Positions 16,311 through 27,687 of a DNA stretch of 64,000 nucleotides are shown here, in pieces (position 1 is the stretch's first letter; the number at the start of each line of letters is the position of its first letter). The notes under the pieces were generated by a model that saw nothing but the letters and a program-made list of their open reading frames with translations, was not told the origin of the DNA and searched no databases. The stretch lies in assembly GCA_900317055.1 (NCBI GenBank), contig ONFF01000007.1, forward strand, positions 48,882 to 112,881, read 5' to 3'. This DNA comes from an uncultured Bacteroidales bacterium. Its GTDB lineage: Bacteria > Bacteroidota > Bacteroidia > Bacteroidales > F082. The translations under genes and the position numbers were made by a program.

Positions 16311-17084
16311 TTAGAAGCTGAATCCTATCCTGGCTAAAATCATAATGGGATGTATGGTACCATAAGAGGGATAGGTTTCATCCGTTTTAGTAGTGTTGTC
16401 GTTGAAAGTTTTAGTTTTAACAGTCTTTTCTGCATTGACAGCGGCACTGCCAAGATCGTAGAAGCTGCATCCAATTACAAGCTTTTTGGCAACTTCAAAG
16501 CCGATGCCAGCCTGATATGCAAAACTGAAAGCCTTATCATAACTGTTGGTCTCCTTAATTTGAGTTTCTATTCCAGCCAAAGTGAATCTATTAACTGATT
16601 CCATATCGGTGATGAAACGGAGGTTGCCACCTGCACCTGCTTCAACATAAAAGCCCAAATTGGGGTTGAAATGGAAAGAGTAATTCAGACCTAACATGGC
16701 GGGAACATTGATGTATTTCGGGGTAGCATTGTACTTAAAGCTTCCATCAACGATCTGCCCATCATAAGAACTTTCCCTATTGCGATAAGCGTTTTTCAAA
16801 TCTTCACATGGACCATTGTAAAAGCCATCCAAAGAGAGCATGACACCTAAACCTTTGACACCAATATTAAAATTCCATTTTATACCAGCATTAAAACCGA
16901 TGCCAGCACCAGCATAGTTTTCATCGATGGTTGTCAAGGCAAATTCATTTAATCCGTCAAATTTAGCAAAATCTTTCATGGGGAATGATGCACCGAGGAA
17001 CATGGCACCTCGAGATTGAGCCATTGCCTGACCGCCCAAAACCAGCATGAGGGTCATAGCGAACACTTTTAATAATTTATTCAT
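16311..17084 (-). CDS. Outer-membrane beta-barrel protein
   Basis: The 257-residue protein has a clear signal peptide (GGQAMAQ, about residue 23). Alternating strands follow, such as GIGFNAGIKWNFNIG, GLGVMLSLDGFYNG and FYVEAGAGGNLRF, and the C-terminal strand MILARIGFSF ends in Phe. This is typical of small outer-membrane barrels of the OmpW / PF13505 kind, but I cannot name a subfamily. The promoter candidate is TAATTTTG on the minus strand at 17132-17139. It is convergent with the PfkB kinase gene, leaving only about 10 bases between stops. Confidence 0.75.
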   Translation of the reverse strand: MNKLLKVFAMTLMLVLGGQAMAQSRGAMFLGASFPMKDFAKFDGLNEFALTTIDENYAGAGIGFNAGIKWNFNIGVKGLGVMLSLDGFYNGPCEDLKNAYRNRESSYDGQIVDGSFKYNATPKYINVPAMLGLNYSFHFNPNLGFYVEAGAGGNLRFITDMESVNRFTLAGIETQIKETNSYDKAFSFAYQAGIGFEVAKKLVIGCSFYDLGSAAVNAEKTVKTKTFNDNTTKTDETYPSYGTIHPIMILARIGFSF

Positions 17085-17131
17085 CTCTTTGATAATTTAA
17101 GGTTAGTTTTTCCGTTTGAATTAAAACGATG

Positions 17132-17139
17132 CAAAATTA
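17132..17139 (-). promoter_or_regulatory. -7 element for the barrel gene (TAATTTTG on minus strand)
   Basis: CAAAATTA on the + strand is TAATTTTG in the direction of the barrel gene, 48 bases before its ATG. Confidence 0.5.
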
Positions 17140-17150
17140 CAAAATTTTTG

Positions 17151-17158
17151 TATTTTTG
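17151..17158 (+). promoter_or_regulatory. -7 element for the membrane protein-ligA unit (TATTTTTG)
   Basis: TATTTTTG lies 18 bases before the ATG at 17177. It lies nearly back to back with the divergent element. Confidence 0.6.
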
Positions 17159-17176
17159 CGATTCAATTGGAATAAT

Positions 17177-19950
<2,774 letters not shown>

Positions 19951-19960
19951 TAAAAAACAC

Positions 19961-19968
19961 TACCTTTG
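19961..19968 (+). promoter_or_regulatory. Bacteroidetes -7 promoter element for eno (TACCTTTG)
   Basis: TACCTTTG begins 11 bases after the ligA stop. The 62 bases between it and the eno ATG include an AT-rich AATTTTAAATCTTTAAATCT repeat that also occurs near 46690. Confidence 0.6.
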
Positions 19969-19982
19969 CACTTCGGTTTTAA

Positions 19983-21338
<1,356 letters not shown>

Positions 21339-21356
21339 TCTTGTGATTTCAAACTG

Positions 21357-21391
21357 AAAAGCCGTGCTTCGATTTACGAGGCACGGCTTTT
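21357..21391. terminator. Bidirectional terminator after eno
   Basis: AAAAGCCGTGC pairs with GCACGGCTTTT around a 13-base loop, with T-runs on both sides in the respective orientations. It separates convergent genes. Confidence 0.88.
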
Positions 21392-21410
21392 TCTATGTGG
21401 CGAGATAGTA

Positions 21411-22577
21411 TTATCCGAATACAGCTTTCAGTTGCTTCATTGCATCCTCCACTGTTGCCCTCGGGCAAGCCAAGTTCACACGGAAAAAGCCACTGCCAGC
21501 TTCCTCGCCAAAGTCCTTGCCTCGGTTGAAACCCAATTGTGCTTCTTGGGTCATCTTTTGCCAAAGCTCTTTTTCCGAAAGACCATAGCCGTTGAAGTCG
21601 AGCCACATCATGTAAGTGGCTTGAGGTTTGTGGAACTTGACCTTGGGTAAGTTCTCGGTCAGGAAACTGGAGACATAGTCGATGTTGCCTTGCACATATT
21701 CCAATAGTTGTTCCAGCCATTCGTCACCTTGGTTCATGGCGGTTTGTGTTGCCACTTTGCCGAAAATATTGCCAAGATGAGCCTCCAAGGCTTCAACATA
21801 ATCGACATAAGTCTTTCGCAGCTCCTCATTGGGAATGATTGCCGTTGAGGTGGCTAAACCAGCAAGGTTGAAGGTTTTGGAGGCAGCATGGAAGGTGATG
21901 CTGTTTTGAGCGAACTCCTTATCCAATGAGGCAAATGGATGATGTCGATAACCCGGCAACACCAAATCGCAGTGGATCTCGTCGGAAATGACCAACACAT
22001 TGTTTTTCATGCAAATCTCTCCCAATAGCAATAATTCGTTTTGCGTCCAACAACGCCCTACAGGGTTGTGAGGATTGCAGAGAATCAACATTTTAGCCGT
22101 CTTGACTTGCTCAACCAATTGGTCAAAATTGAACTCATAGCCATCACCTCTATCAATTAAGGTGTTGTAAACCAACTTTCGTCCATGGCTGCTAACGGCA
22201 TGATGAAACGGCGGATATACAGGTGGCTGAATGATGATTTCATCGCCAGGTTGGGTGAAAGCCAGCACTGCCATATTGAAACCGCAAACAACACCTGGCA
22301 CGAATGACATCCAATCTTTATGCACATTCCAATGATGATGCCGAAGAATCCATTTCCTAATGGCCTCAAAATAAGCCTCATCTTTGAAATGATAACCGTA
22401 GACAGGATGCTCAGCCCGCTTGATGACAGCTTCGCGCACGAAGTCGGGGGTCTCAAAGTCCATGTCGGCCACCCACATGGGCAGCACATTAGGATTGCCG
22501 AAGACCTGTTGGCGCAGGTCATATTTAACGCAGTTGGTATCAGCGCGATTAATGGTTTTGTCGAAATCGTATTTCAT
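21411..22577 (-). CDS. PatB/MalY-type pyridoxal-phosphate C-S lyase (aminotransferase fold)
   Basis: The ATG at 22577 gives 388 residues beginning MKYDFDKTINRADTNCVKYD. The open frame extends upstream across the tRNA-Tyr gene and is not coding there. The N-terminal LPMWVADMDFETPDFV and the loop VYGYHFKD are typical of the PatB/MalY group of fold-type I enzymes. The cofactor residues are Asn in LCNPHNPVGR, Asp199 in SDEIHCDL and Lys234 in HAASKTFNLAG. These enzymes cleave cystathionine or cysteine, releasing thiol, pyruvate and ammonia. True aminotransferase activity cannot be excluded. It is monocistronic. Confidence 0.88.
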   Translation of the reverse strand: MKYDFDKTINRADTNCVKYDLRQQVFGNPNVLPMWVADMDFETPDFVREAVIKRAEHPVYGYHFKDEAYFEAIRKWILRHHHWNVHKDWMSFVPGVVCGFNMAVLAFTQPGDEIIIQPPVYPPFHHAVSSHGRKLVYNTLIDRGDGYEFNFDQLVEQVKTAKMLILCNPHNPVGRCWTQNELLLLGEICMKNNVLVISDEIHCDLVLPGYRHHPFASLDKEFAQNSITFHAASKTFNLAGLATSTAIIPNEELRKTYVDYVEALEAHLGNIFGKVATQTAMNQGDEWLEQLLEYVQGNIDYVSSFLTENLPKVKFHKPQATYMMWLDFNGYGLSEKELWQKMTQEAQLGFNRGKDFGEEAGSGFFRVNLACPRATVEDAMKQLKAVFG

Positions 22578-22595
22578 TGTTTGATCGTTGTTTTT

Positions 22596-22678
22596 GACTT
22601 CGAGACTTCGAAACTTCAGGACGAAAGGTCGCAGGGGTCGACTCGTAGTCCCGTCGTCTTGTAGTCTTGAGTCTTTAA
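22596..22678. repeat. Low-complexity spacer of GACTTCGA / TAGTCTTG units
   Basis: GACTTCGAGACTTCGAAACTTC is followed further on by CTCGTAGTCC, GTCTTGTAGTCTTGAGTCTT, all built of short near-repeats. It lies between the lyase gene and the tRNA-Tyr promoter and shows no coding potential. Confidence 0.5.
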
Positions 22679-22738
22679 ATTTGCTGCAAAGTTGCGAAAA
22701 AATTCTTGGAGTTTTGCCGCAGGTACGGAAAAAAGATG

Positions 22739-22746
22739 TACTTTTG
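22739..22746 (+). promoter_or_regulatory. Promoter of tRNA-Tyr (TACTTTTG, upstream TTTG)
   Basis: TACTTTTG lies 37 bases before the tRNA 5' end, with a TTTG at 22713-22716 at roughly the expected -33 distance. Confidence 0.6.
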
Positions 22747-22783
22747 CAGCGCTTTAGATAAGAGCATGGTTCTATAACATTTT

Positions 22784-22865
22784 GGGGGAGTCGCATAGTG
22801 GCAATTGCAACAGACTGTAAATCTGTCCGGGAATCCGTTCGGTGGTTCGAGTCCACCCTCCCCCA
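22784..22865 (+). tRNA. tRNA-Tyr (GTA anticodon)
   Basis: The acceptor stem GGGGGAG pairs with CTCCCCC at 22858-22864. The anticodon arm is ACAGA-CTGTAAA-TCTGT, with GTA at 22817-22819. The T arm is GGTGG-TTCGAGT-CCACC. The long variable arm (about 14 bases, with CGG/CCG pairing) is the class II feature expected of bacterial tRNA-Tyr. The discriminator is A, and the CCA end is not encoded. Confidence 0.96.
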
Positions 22866-22967
22866 CATCAAGGCGAAGTATTAAACTTCGCTTTTTTGTT
22901 GCTGTCTATCTCAGTTAAAATTTTCAAATATTTCATGCTTTTTTGTTAGTGCTATCAATTTATTGTA

Positions 22968-22975
22968 TATCTTTG
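22968..22975 (+). promoter_or_regulatory. Promoter of the RRM protein gene (TATCTTTG, upstream TTTG)
   Basis: TATCTTTG lies 21 bases before the ATG at 22997. A TTTG at 22942-22945 is a plausible -33 element. Confidence 0.6.
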
Positions 22976-22996
22976 CACTACTAATTTAAATTCATT

Positions 22997-23317
22997 ATGA
23001 AGATTTTTGTCGCCAAACTAGCTTTTAAAACTACTACAGAAGATCTCAAAGCCTTGTTCGAGCAATTCGGCACGGTGGAATCCTGTAAAGTTATCATGGA
23101 TCATGAAACGGGACGCTCAAAGTGTTACGGCTTTGTGGAAATGCCCAACGACGATGAGGCCTACAAGGCCATCGTGGAAACCGATGAGACCGTTTTCATG
23201 GGTAACGAGTTACAAGTCAAGAAGTCACGTCCACAGACTGCCACTGCTCCAAAGCAGGAGAAACCTGCTCGCCCGAAACGTCCTCACCATCCTTATGTCC
23301 CTAAAACGGAGGAATAA
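22997..23317 (+). CDS. RRM-type RNA-binding protein
   Basis: The 106-residue protein is one RNA recognition motif (about residues 1-76) with RNP2 KIFVAKLAF and RNP1 RSKCYGFVEM. A short basic, Pro-rich tail follows (PKQEKPARPKRPHHPYVPKTEE). Small single-RRM proteins are common in Bacteroidetes and cyanobacteria, and some act as global RNA-binding regulators. Bacteroidetes lack a typical Hfq in many lineages, so such proteins are candidates for that role; this is an inference. The gene stands alone between two tRNA genes. Confidence 0.92.
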   Translation: MKIFVAKLAFKTTTEDLKALFEQFGTVESCKVIMDHETGRSKCYGFVEMPNDDEAYKAIVETDETVFMGNELQVKKSRPQTATAPKQEKPARPKRPHHPYVPKTEE

Positions 23318-23373
23318 AATGTATAAATTGTAATTTTTTCGCAGAATACGGTTTAACACATAAAAAAAAGTCG

Positions 23374-23381
23374 TACCTTTG
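23374..23381 (+). promoter_or_regulatory. Promoter of tRNA-Arg (TACCTTTG)
   Basis: TACCTTTG lies 15 bases before the tRNA 5' end. Confidence 0.6.
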
Positions 23382-23396
23382 CACCCGCAAAGCGAT

Positions 23397-23470
23397 GGCC
23401 TGGTAGCTCAGCTGGATAGAGCAACAGCCTTCTAAGCTGTGGGTCTTGGGTTCGAATCCCAACCGGGTCA
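23397..23470 (+). tRNA. tRNA-Arg (TCT anticodon)
   Basis: The acceptor stem GGCCTGG pairs with CCGGGTC at 23463-23469, with two G-U pairs. The D arm is GCTC-AGCTGGATA-GAGC. The anticodon arm is ACAGC-CTTCTAA-GCTGT, with TCT at 23431-23433. The T arm is TTGGG-TTCGAAT-CCCAA. The discriminator is A, and the CCA end is not encoded. It reads AGA/AGG codons. Confidence 0.95.
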
Positions 23471-23481
23471 CGAAGCAATTC

Positions 23482-23519
23482 AACCCCTATCTTGTAATTC
23501 AACAAGTTAGGGGTTTTTC
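23482..23519 (+). terminator. Terminator of tRNA-Arg
   Basis: AACCCCTATCTTGT pairs with ACAAGTTAGGGGTT (one mismatch) around a 6-base loop and is followed by TTTCTTTT. Confidence 0.88.
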
Positions 23520-23558
23520 TTTTCCAGACATCCTTGTCTCTATGGATATAATAAAAAC

Positions 23559-23586
23559 ATCCCAACCCTTTACAGGATTGGGATGA
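23559..23586 (-). terminator. Terminator of the thrS-infC-rpmI-rplT operon
   Basis: CATCCCAA pairs with TTGGGATG, and an inner CCT/AGG stem supports it. On the minus strand the sequence continues TTTTTATTATA. It lies 28 bases past the rplT stop. Confidence 0.85.
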
Positions 23587-23614
23587 TTCGTTATCGATGG
23601 AACAATAACGCGAT

Positions 23615-23959
23615 TTACTTCACCTGGTCGACGATGGCCTTGAAAGCCTCGGGGTTGTTCAAAGCGAGGTCGGCAAGAACCTTGCGGTTGATTTCGATAC
23701 CCGACTTGGTGAGCTTGTCCATGAATTGGCTGTAGTTCATGCCATATTCACGCACGGCGGCGTTGATACGGACAATCCACAGGCTACGGAACTCGCGCTT
23801 CTTGTTTCTTCTGTCGCGATAAGCGTAGGTTTGACCCTTTTCGTAAGAGTTCTTCGCCACAGTCCAGACATTCTTTCTCGTGCTGAACTGACCTTTGGTC
23901 TTCTTCAGGATTTTCTTTCTTCTGGCTCTTGAAGCCACTGCATTGACTGATCTTGTCAT
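23615..23959 (-). CDS. rplT: 50S ribosomal protein L20
   Basis: The 114-residue basic protein has the L20 N-terminus [23 protein letters not shown] and the blocks [34 protein letters not shown] and [15 protein letters not shown]. It binds 23S rRNA early in 50S assembly. In several bacteria L20 also represses its own operon at the infC-rpmI junction. It is the last gene of the operon, followed by a terminator. Confidence 0.98.
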   Translation of the reverse strand: MTRSVNAVASRARRKKILKKTKGQFSTRKNVWTVAKNSYEKGQTYAYRDRRNKKREFRSLWIVRINAAVREYGMNYSQFMDKLTKSGIEINRKVLADLALNNPEAFKAIVDQVK

Positions 23960-24035
23960 TTTGTTTGATTTTTTCGTCCAGCGCCTCGCTCCTTTCGAGA
24001 ACTTTTCTGCTGAGACAAATTACACATTGGGTTAA

Positions 24036-24230
24036 TTACATGAGAAGCATTTGTTTCACGACTTTCTCGTCTGCTCTCTCAACGATTGCAGTGTGGTCGA
24101 GGTTGCGTTTTCTCTTCTGGCTCTTCTTGGTCAGGATGTGGCCATGATAAGCATGCTTTCTCTTCAGCTTGCCGCTACCCGTTACTTGGAAACGCTTCTT
24201 GGCAGCGGACTTTGTCTTCATTTTCGGCAT
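24036..24230 (-). CDS. rpmI: 50S ribosomal protein L35
   Basis: The 64-residue protein reads [25 protein letters not shown] and continues with the conserved [19 protein letters not shown], the L35 family signature. It sits between infC (32 bases upstream) and rplT (76 bases downstream) in the usual order. Confidence 0.98.
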   Translation of the reverse strand: MPKMKTKSAAKKRFQVTGSGKLKRKHAYHGHILTKKSQKRKRNLDHTAIVERADEKVVKQMLLM

Positions 24231-24262
24231 TTTACAAATAATTTAAAGTATTAAAAATGAGT

Positions 24263-24832
24263 TTATTTCTTCGTTGATTTAGGAGCTATCATCATCTGCA
24301 TGCGCTTCCCTTCCAACTTGGGCATCATCTCCACCTTTCCGAACTCTTCCAGCTCTTGCGCGAACTTGAGCAATATGATTTCACCTTGTTCCTTGTAGAC
24401 GATGGAGCGGCCTCTGAAAAAGACTTCCACCTTCACTTTCGAACCTTCCTGCAGGAAGCGCTTGGCGTGGTTCAACTTGAACTCAAAGTCGTGATCGTCG
24501 GTTTGGGGTCCGAGGCGGATTTCCTTGATAACGACCTTAGTGGCTTTGGCTTTCTGTTCCTTCAGACGCTTCTTCTGGTCGAAGACGAACTTCTTGTAGT
24601 CCATCGCTTTGCAGACCGGCGGATTGGCATCGGGCTGGATCTCAACGAGGTCGACACCCAATTCCTCTACGATTCTCAAGGCTTCGCGCAAGGGATAGAT
24701 GTTCGGTTCAACGCCCTCGCCCACCAGACGAACCATCGGAGCTTTCACTTCCTCATTGATACGATGGTTGAATCCGTCTTTGTCTTTGTTCGGCTTTTGG
24801 CCCGGTCTTCCTTTTTGTGGAATCTGTGCTAT
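24263..24832 (-). CDS. infC: Translation initiation factor IF-3, with a non-canonical start codon
   Basis: The protein has the IF3-N domain (NHRINEEVKAPMVRLVGEGVEPNIYPLREAL) and the IF3-C domain (IKEIRLGPQTDDHDFEFKLNHAKRFLQ, VFFRGRSIVYKEQG). The first ATG/GTG/TTG-type codon in frame is a GTG at 24748, which would cut off the conserved NHRINEE segment. Between it and an in-frame TAG at 24845-24847 the frame is fully open and clearly coding, but holds no ATG, GTG or TTG. The best start is the ATA at 24830-24832, nine bases after AGGAG, giving 189 residues. The ATT three codons later is the alternative. E. coli infC starts with AUU and IF-3 rejects such codons, which provides negative autoregulation. 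The same logic probably works here. Confidence 0.93.
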   Translation of the reverse strand: MAQIPQKGRPGQKPNKDKDGFNHRINEEVKAPMVRLVGEGVEPNIYPLREALRIVEELGVDLVEIQPDANPPVCKAMDYKKFVFDQKKRLKEQKAKATKVVIKEIRLGPQTDDHDFEFKLNHAKRFLQEGSKVKVEVFFRGRSIVYKEQGEIILLKFAQELEEFGKVEMMPKLEGKRMQMMIAPKSTKK

Positions 24833-24873
24833 AGTATTAGTCTCCTATATTAAGTTTATATTCAGTTAATTAG

Positions 24874-26814
24874 TTATCTCTTGTTCTGTTCCTCTTCGAC
24901 TTGCTTCTTGATCATCGCTGCAAAGTCGTCGGTAGGCATTGTGCCCAAGTCGACTTGTCCGTGCTTACGCACAGACACTTGATTTTCAGCTTCTTCCTTT
25001 TCACCAACGATGAGCATGTATGGATATTTCTTCATTTCAGCATCACGGATCTTACGGCCAATTTTCTCGCTACGCTCGTCAATGAGGGCGCGAATATCGG
25101 ATTTTTTCAGATACGATTGCAAATTTTTCGCAAAATCGAGGTATTTTTCGCTGACCGGGAGGATAATCACCTGGTCGGGAGCCAGCCACAACGGGAACTC
25201 ACCGGCGCAGTGCTCGAGCAACACGGCCACGAAACGCTCCATGGAACCGAAAGGAGCGCGGTGCACCATCACGGGACGGTGCTTCTCGTTGTCGGCGCCG
25301 ATGTAGCTCAGGTCGAAGCGCTCAGGCAGGTTGTAGTCCACCTGGATGGTACCCAGCTGCCACTTACGGCCGAGGGCGTCCTTCACCATAAAGTCGAGCT
25401 TGGGACCATAGAATGCAGCCTCACCATATTCCACATGGGCGGGCAGACCCTTCTCGGCGCAGGCCTCCTGGATGGCGGCTTCAGCCTTGGCCCAGTTTTC
25501 GTCCGTACCCACATACTTCTCATGATCGTTGGGGTCGCGAAGCGATATCTGTGCTTCAAAGTTCTTGAAGTCAAGAGCCTTGAAGATGATCTCGATGATT
25601 TCCATCACACGGATGAACTCTTCCTTCACCTGGTCGGGGCGGCAGAAGATGTGGGCGTCGTCTTGGGTGAACGAACGCACACGGGTCAAGCCGTGGAGTT
25701 CACCACTCTGCTCGTAACGATACACCGTGCCGAACTCTGCGCAGCGGAAAGGCAGATCCTTATAGGAACGCGGTTTCCACTTGAAGATCATGCAGTGGTG
25801 AGGGCAGTTCATCGGCTTCAGCAGGTACTCCTCACCTTCTTCGGGTGTGGTAATCGGGCGGAAGCTGTCTTCGCCGTAGTGATCCCAGTGACCTGAGGTC
25901 ACATAGAGTTGCTTGCCACCAATATGAGGCGTGATGACTTGTTCATAACCATACTCCTTCTGGATCTTGGTCAGGTACTCCTGCAGGCGGAGACGCAACT
26001 CGGTGCCTTTGGGTAACCAAATCGGCAGGCCCTTACCCACGGTGTCGCTGAACATGAAGAGCTCGAGCTCACGACCCAGCTTACGGTGGTCACGCTTCTT
26101 GGCTTCTTCGAGCAGCACGAGGTACTCATCGAGTTCCTTCTGTTTCGGGAAGGTGATACCATAGACGCGGGTAAGCTGCTTGCGCTTCTCATCGCCACGC
26201 CAGTAAGCGCCGGCCAACGAAGTCAGCTTCACAGCCTTGATGAAGCCTGTGTTCGGGATATGAGGACCGCGGCAGAGGTCGGTAAAAGCACCACATTTAT
26301 AATAGGTGATGGTACCGTCTTCCAACTCGCTGATCAGTTCTTCCTTGTACTCATCGCCTTTCTCGGCGAAGTACTTCAAGGCTTCGGCCTTGCTCACATC
26401 GACGCGCTCGAAGGTCTGCTTCTCGCGGGCCAGTTCAAGCATTTTCTTCTCGATGGCGACGAGGTCGGCCTCTGTCAGGGTAAGGTCACCCGTGTCGATG
26501 TCATAGTAGAAACCAGCATCCACTGCGGGGCCGATGCCGAACTTCACGCCTTTATAGAGGGCCTCGATGGCTTCGGCCATGAGGTGGGCAGAAGAGTGCC
26601 AGAAGGTAGCCTTACCTTCGGGGTCGTCCCAGGTGAAGAGTTGTATGGTGGCGTCCTCATTTACGGGGCGCATGGCATCCCACATCTTACCGTTCACTTT
26701 GGCGGACAGCACGTTACGTGCCAAACCCTCGCTCAGGCTCTTGGCGATATCCAGCGGCGTGACACCGGCTTCAAATTGTCTGACACTATTGTCAGGGAAG
26801 GTTATGTTAATCAT
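24874..26814 (-). CDS. thrS: Threonyl-tRNA synthetase
   Basis: The ATG at 26814 gives 646 residues, the usual length; an upstream in-frame extension to 26904 crosses the promoter element. In order there is a TGS domain ([23 protein letters not shown]) and the editing domain ([28 protein letters not shown]). The class II core follows with zinc ligands in MNCPHHC, the [20 protein letters not shown] block and [14 protein letters not shown]. The C-terminus is an anticodon-binding domain ([15 protein letters not shown]). It is the first gene of thrS-infC-rpmI-rplT. Confidence 0.98.
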   Translation of the reverse strand: MINITFPDNSVRQFEAGVTPLDIAKSLSEGLARNVLSAKVNGKMWDAMRPVNEDATIQLFTWDDPEGKATFWHSSAHLMAEAIEALYKGVKFGIGPAVDAGFYYDIDTGDLTLTEADLVAIEKKMLELAREKQTFERVDVSKAEALKYFAEKGDEYKEELISELEDGTITYYKCGAFTDLCRGPHIPNTGFIKAVKLTSLAGAYWRGDEKRKQLTRVYGITFPKQKELDEYLVLLEEAKKRDHRKLGRELELFMFSDTVGKGLPIWLPKGTELRLRLQEYLTKIQKEYGYEQVITPHIGGKQLYVTSGHWDHYGEDSFRPITTPEEGEEYLLKPMNCPHHCMIFKWKPRSYKDLPFRCAEFGTVYRYEQSGELHGLTRVRSFTQDDAHIFCRPDQVKEEFIRVMEIIEIIFKALDFKNFEAQISLRDPNDHEKYVGTDENWAKAEAAIQEACAEKGLPAHVEYGEAAFYGPKLDFMVKDALGRKWQLGTIQVDYNLPERFDLSYIGADNEKHRPVMVHRAPFGSMERFVAVLLEHCAGEFPLWLAPDQVIILPVSEKYLDFAKNLQSYLKKSDIRALIDERSEKIGRKIRDAEMKKYPYMLIVGEKEEAENQVSVRKHGQVDLGTMPTDDFAAMIKKQVEEEQNKR

Positions 26815-26841
26815 AGATATAGGTCTTTTTGAAAGCGGCTG

Positions 26842-26849
26842 CAAAAGTA
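26842..26849 (-). promoter_or_regulatory. -7 element of the thrS operon (TACTTTTG on minus strand)
   Basis: CAAAAGTA on the + strand reads TACTTTTG toward thrS, 28 bases before its ATG. Confidence 0.6.
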
Positions 26850-26922
26850 CAAAATATTTCCTTACAAATTGCAGTTTATTAGCCTTTGCGAAGTTTTTTT
26901 TCACCTTATTCAGAAATAATGC

Positions 26923-26930
26923 TAAATTTG
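26923..26930 (+). promoter_or_regulatory. -7 element of the SGNH hydrolase gene (TAAATTTG)
   Basis: TAAATTTG lies 16 bases before the ATG at 26947. Confidence 0.5.
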
Positions 26931-26946
26931 CGCCAAAATTTGAACA

Positions 26947-27624
26947 ATGAAGAAGACCCTTATTCTCATCATTTTTGCAACTATGTCATTCTTCGGCTAT
27001 TCCCAAGACTGGTTCGGCTTCAATCGCTATAAAGCCGACAACGAACGCATTATTGCCAGCGGCAACTTCCCAGAAGTAGTCTTTATGGGCAACTCCATCA
27101 CCGACAACTGGGCCTATTTCCACCCTGATTTTTTCAGCAGCCACAACTTCTGTGGTAGAGGTATCGGCGGACAGACCTCCGCGCAGATGTTGGTGCGATT
27201 CAATGATGATGTCATAGACCTCCACCCCAAGGCTGTGGTCATCATGGCTGGCACCAACGATGTGGCTCATAACGAATATTGGGTTTCGCCCGAACGAGTG
27301 GTCGACAACATCGTTGCCATGTGCAACCAAGCCCAAGCCAATGGCATCGTGCCCATCATCAGCTCCATCCCACCCTGCTCAGAATTTCCATGGCGTAAAG
27401 AAATTAAAAATCCAGGGCAGACCATCGTAGACATCAATAAGAACCTGAAGGCATATGCCGATGCGAATGGGATAATTTACCTCGACTACCATTCGGCTCT
27501 CACTGACGAGAACCTCGGTCTTTCCAAGACGCTCAGCGATGACGGCTGCCATCCCCTTCCCGACACTTATTTCACCATGGAAGAGATGGTTTTGGAGGCC
27601 ATAAATATTGCCTTGAAAAAGTAG
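26947..27624 (+). CDS. Exported SGNH/GDSL hydrolase
   Basis: The 225-residue protein has a signal peptide ending at GYSQ (residue 20). The four SGNH blocks are FMGNSITD (nucleophile Ser50), [11 protein letters not shown] (Gly), MAGTNDV (Asn) and DDGCHPLPD (Asp-His). This layout is that of PAF-acetylhydrolase-like or acetylxylan-esterase-like SGNH enzymes, which remove acyl groups from glycans or lipids. The substrate cannot be told from sequence. It has its own promoter and lies 63 bases before the C10 protease gene, where no hairpin separates them, so some read-through is likely. Confidence 0.9.
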   Translation: MKKTLILIIFATMSFFGYSQDWFGFNRYKADNERIIASGNFPEVVFMGNSITDNWAYFHPDFFSSHNFCGRGIGGQTSAQMLVRFNDDVIDLHPKAVVIMAGTNDVAHNEYWVSPERVVDNIVAMCNQAQANGIVPIISSIPPCSEFPWRKEIKNPGQTIVDINKNLKAYADANGIIYLDYHSALTDENLGLSKTLSDDGCHPLPDTYFTMEEMVLEAINIALKK

Positions 27625-27687
27625 CATCATATTATCTCTGCATATCAAAACAACTATAATAAATTCGCGGCCTAATCTTTCCAAACA

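Noticed and set aside
22578-22871. N-terminal extension of the PatB-like lyase
   Set aside because: The frame would run through the tRNA-Tyr gene and its promoter. The conserved protein starts at 22577.
24901-25896. Long + strand open frame opposite thrS
   Set aside because: It is the antisense of a highly conserved synthetase core and has no features of its own.
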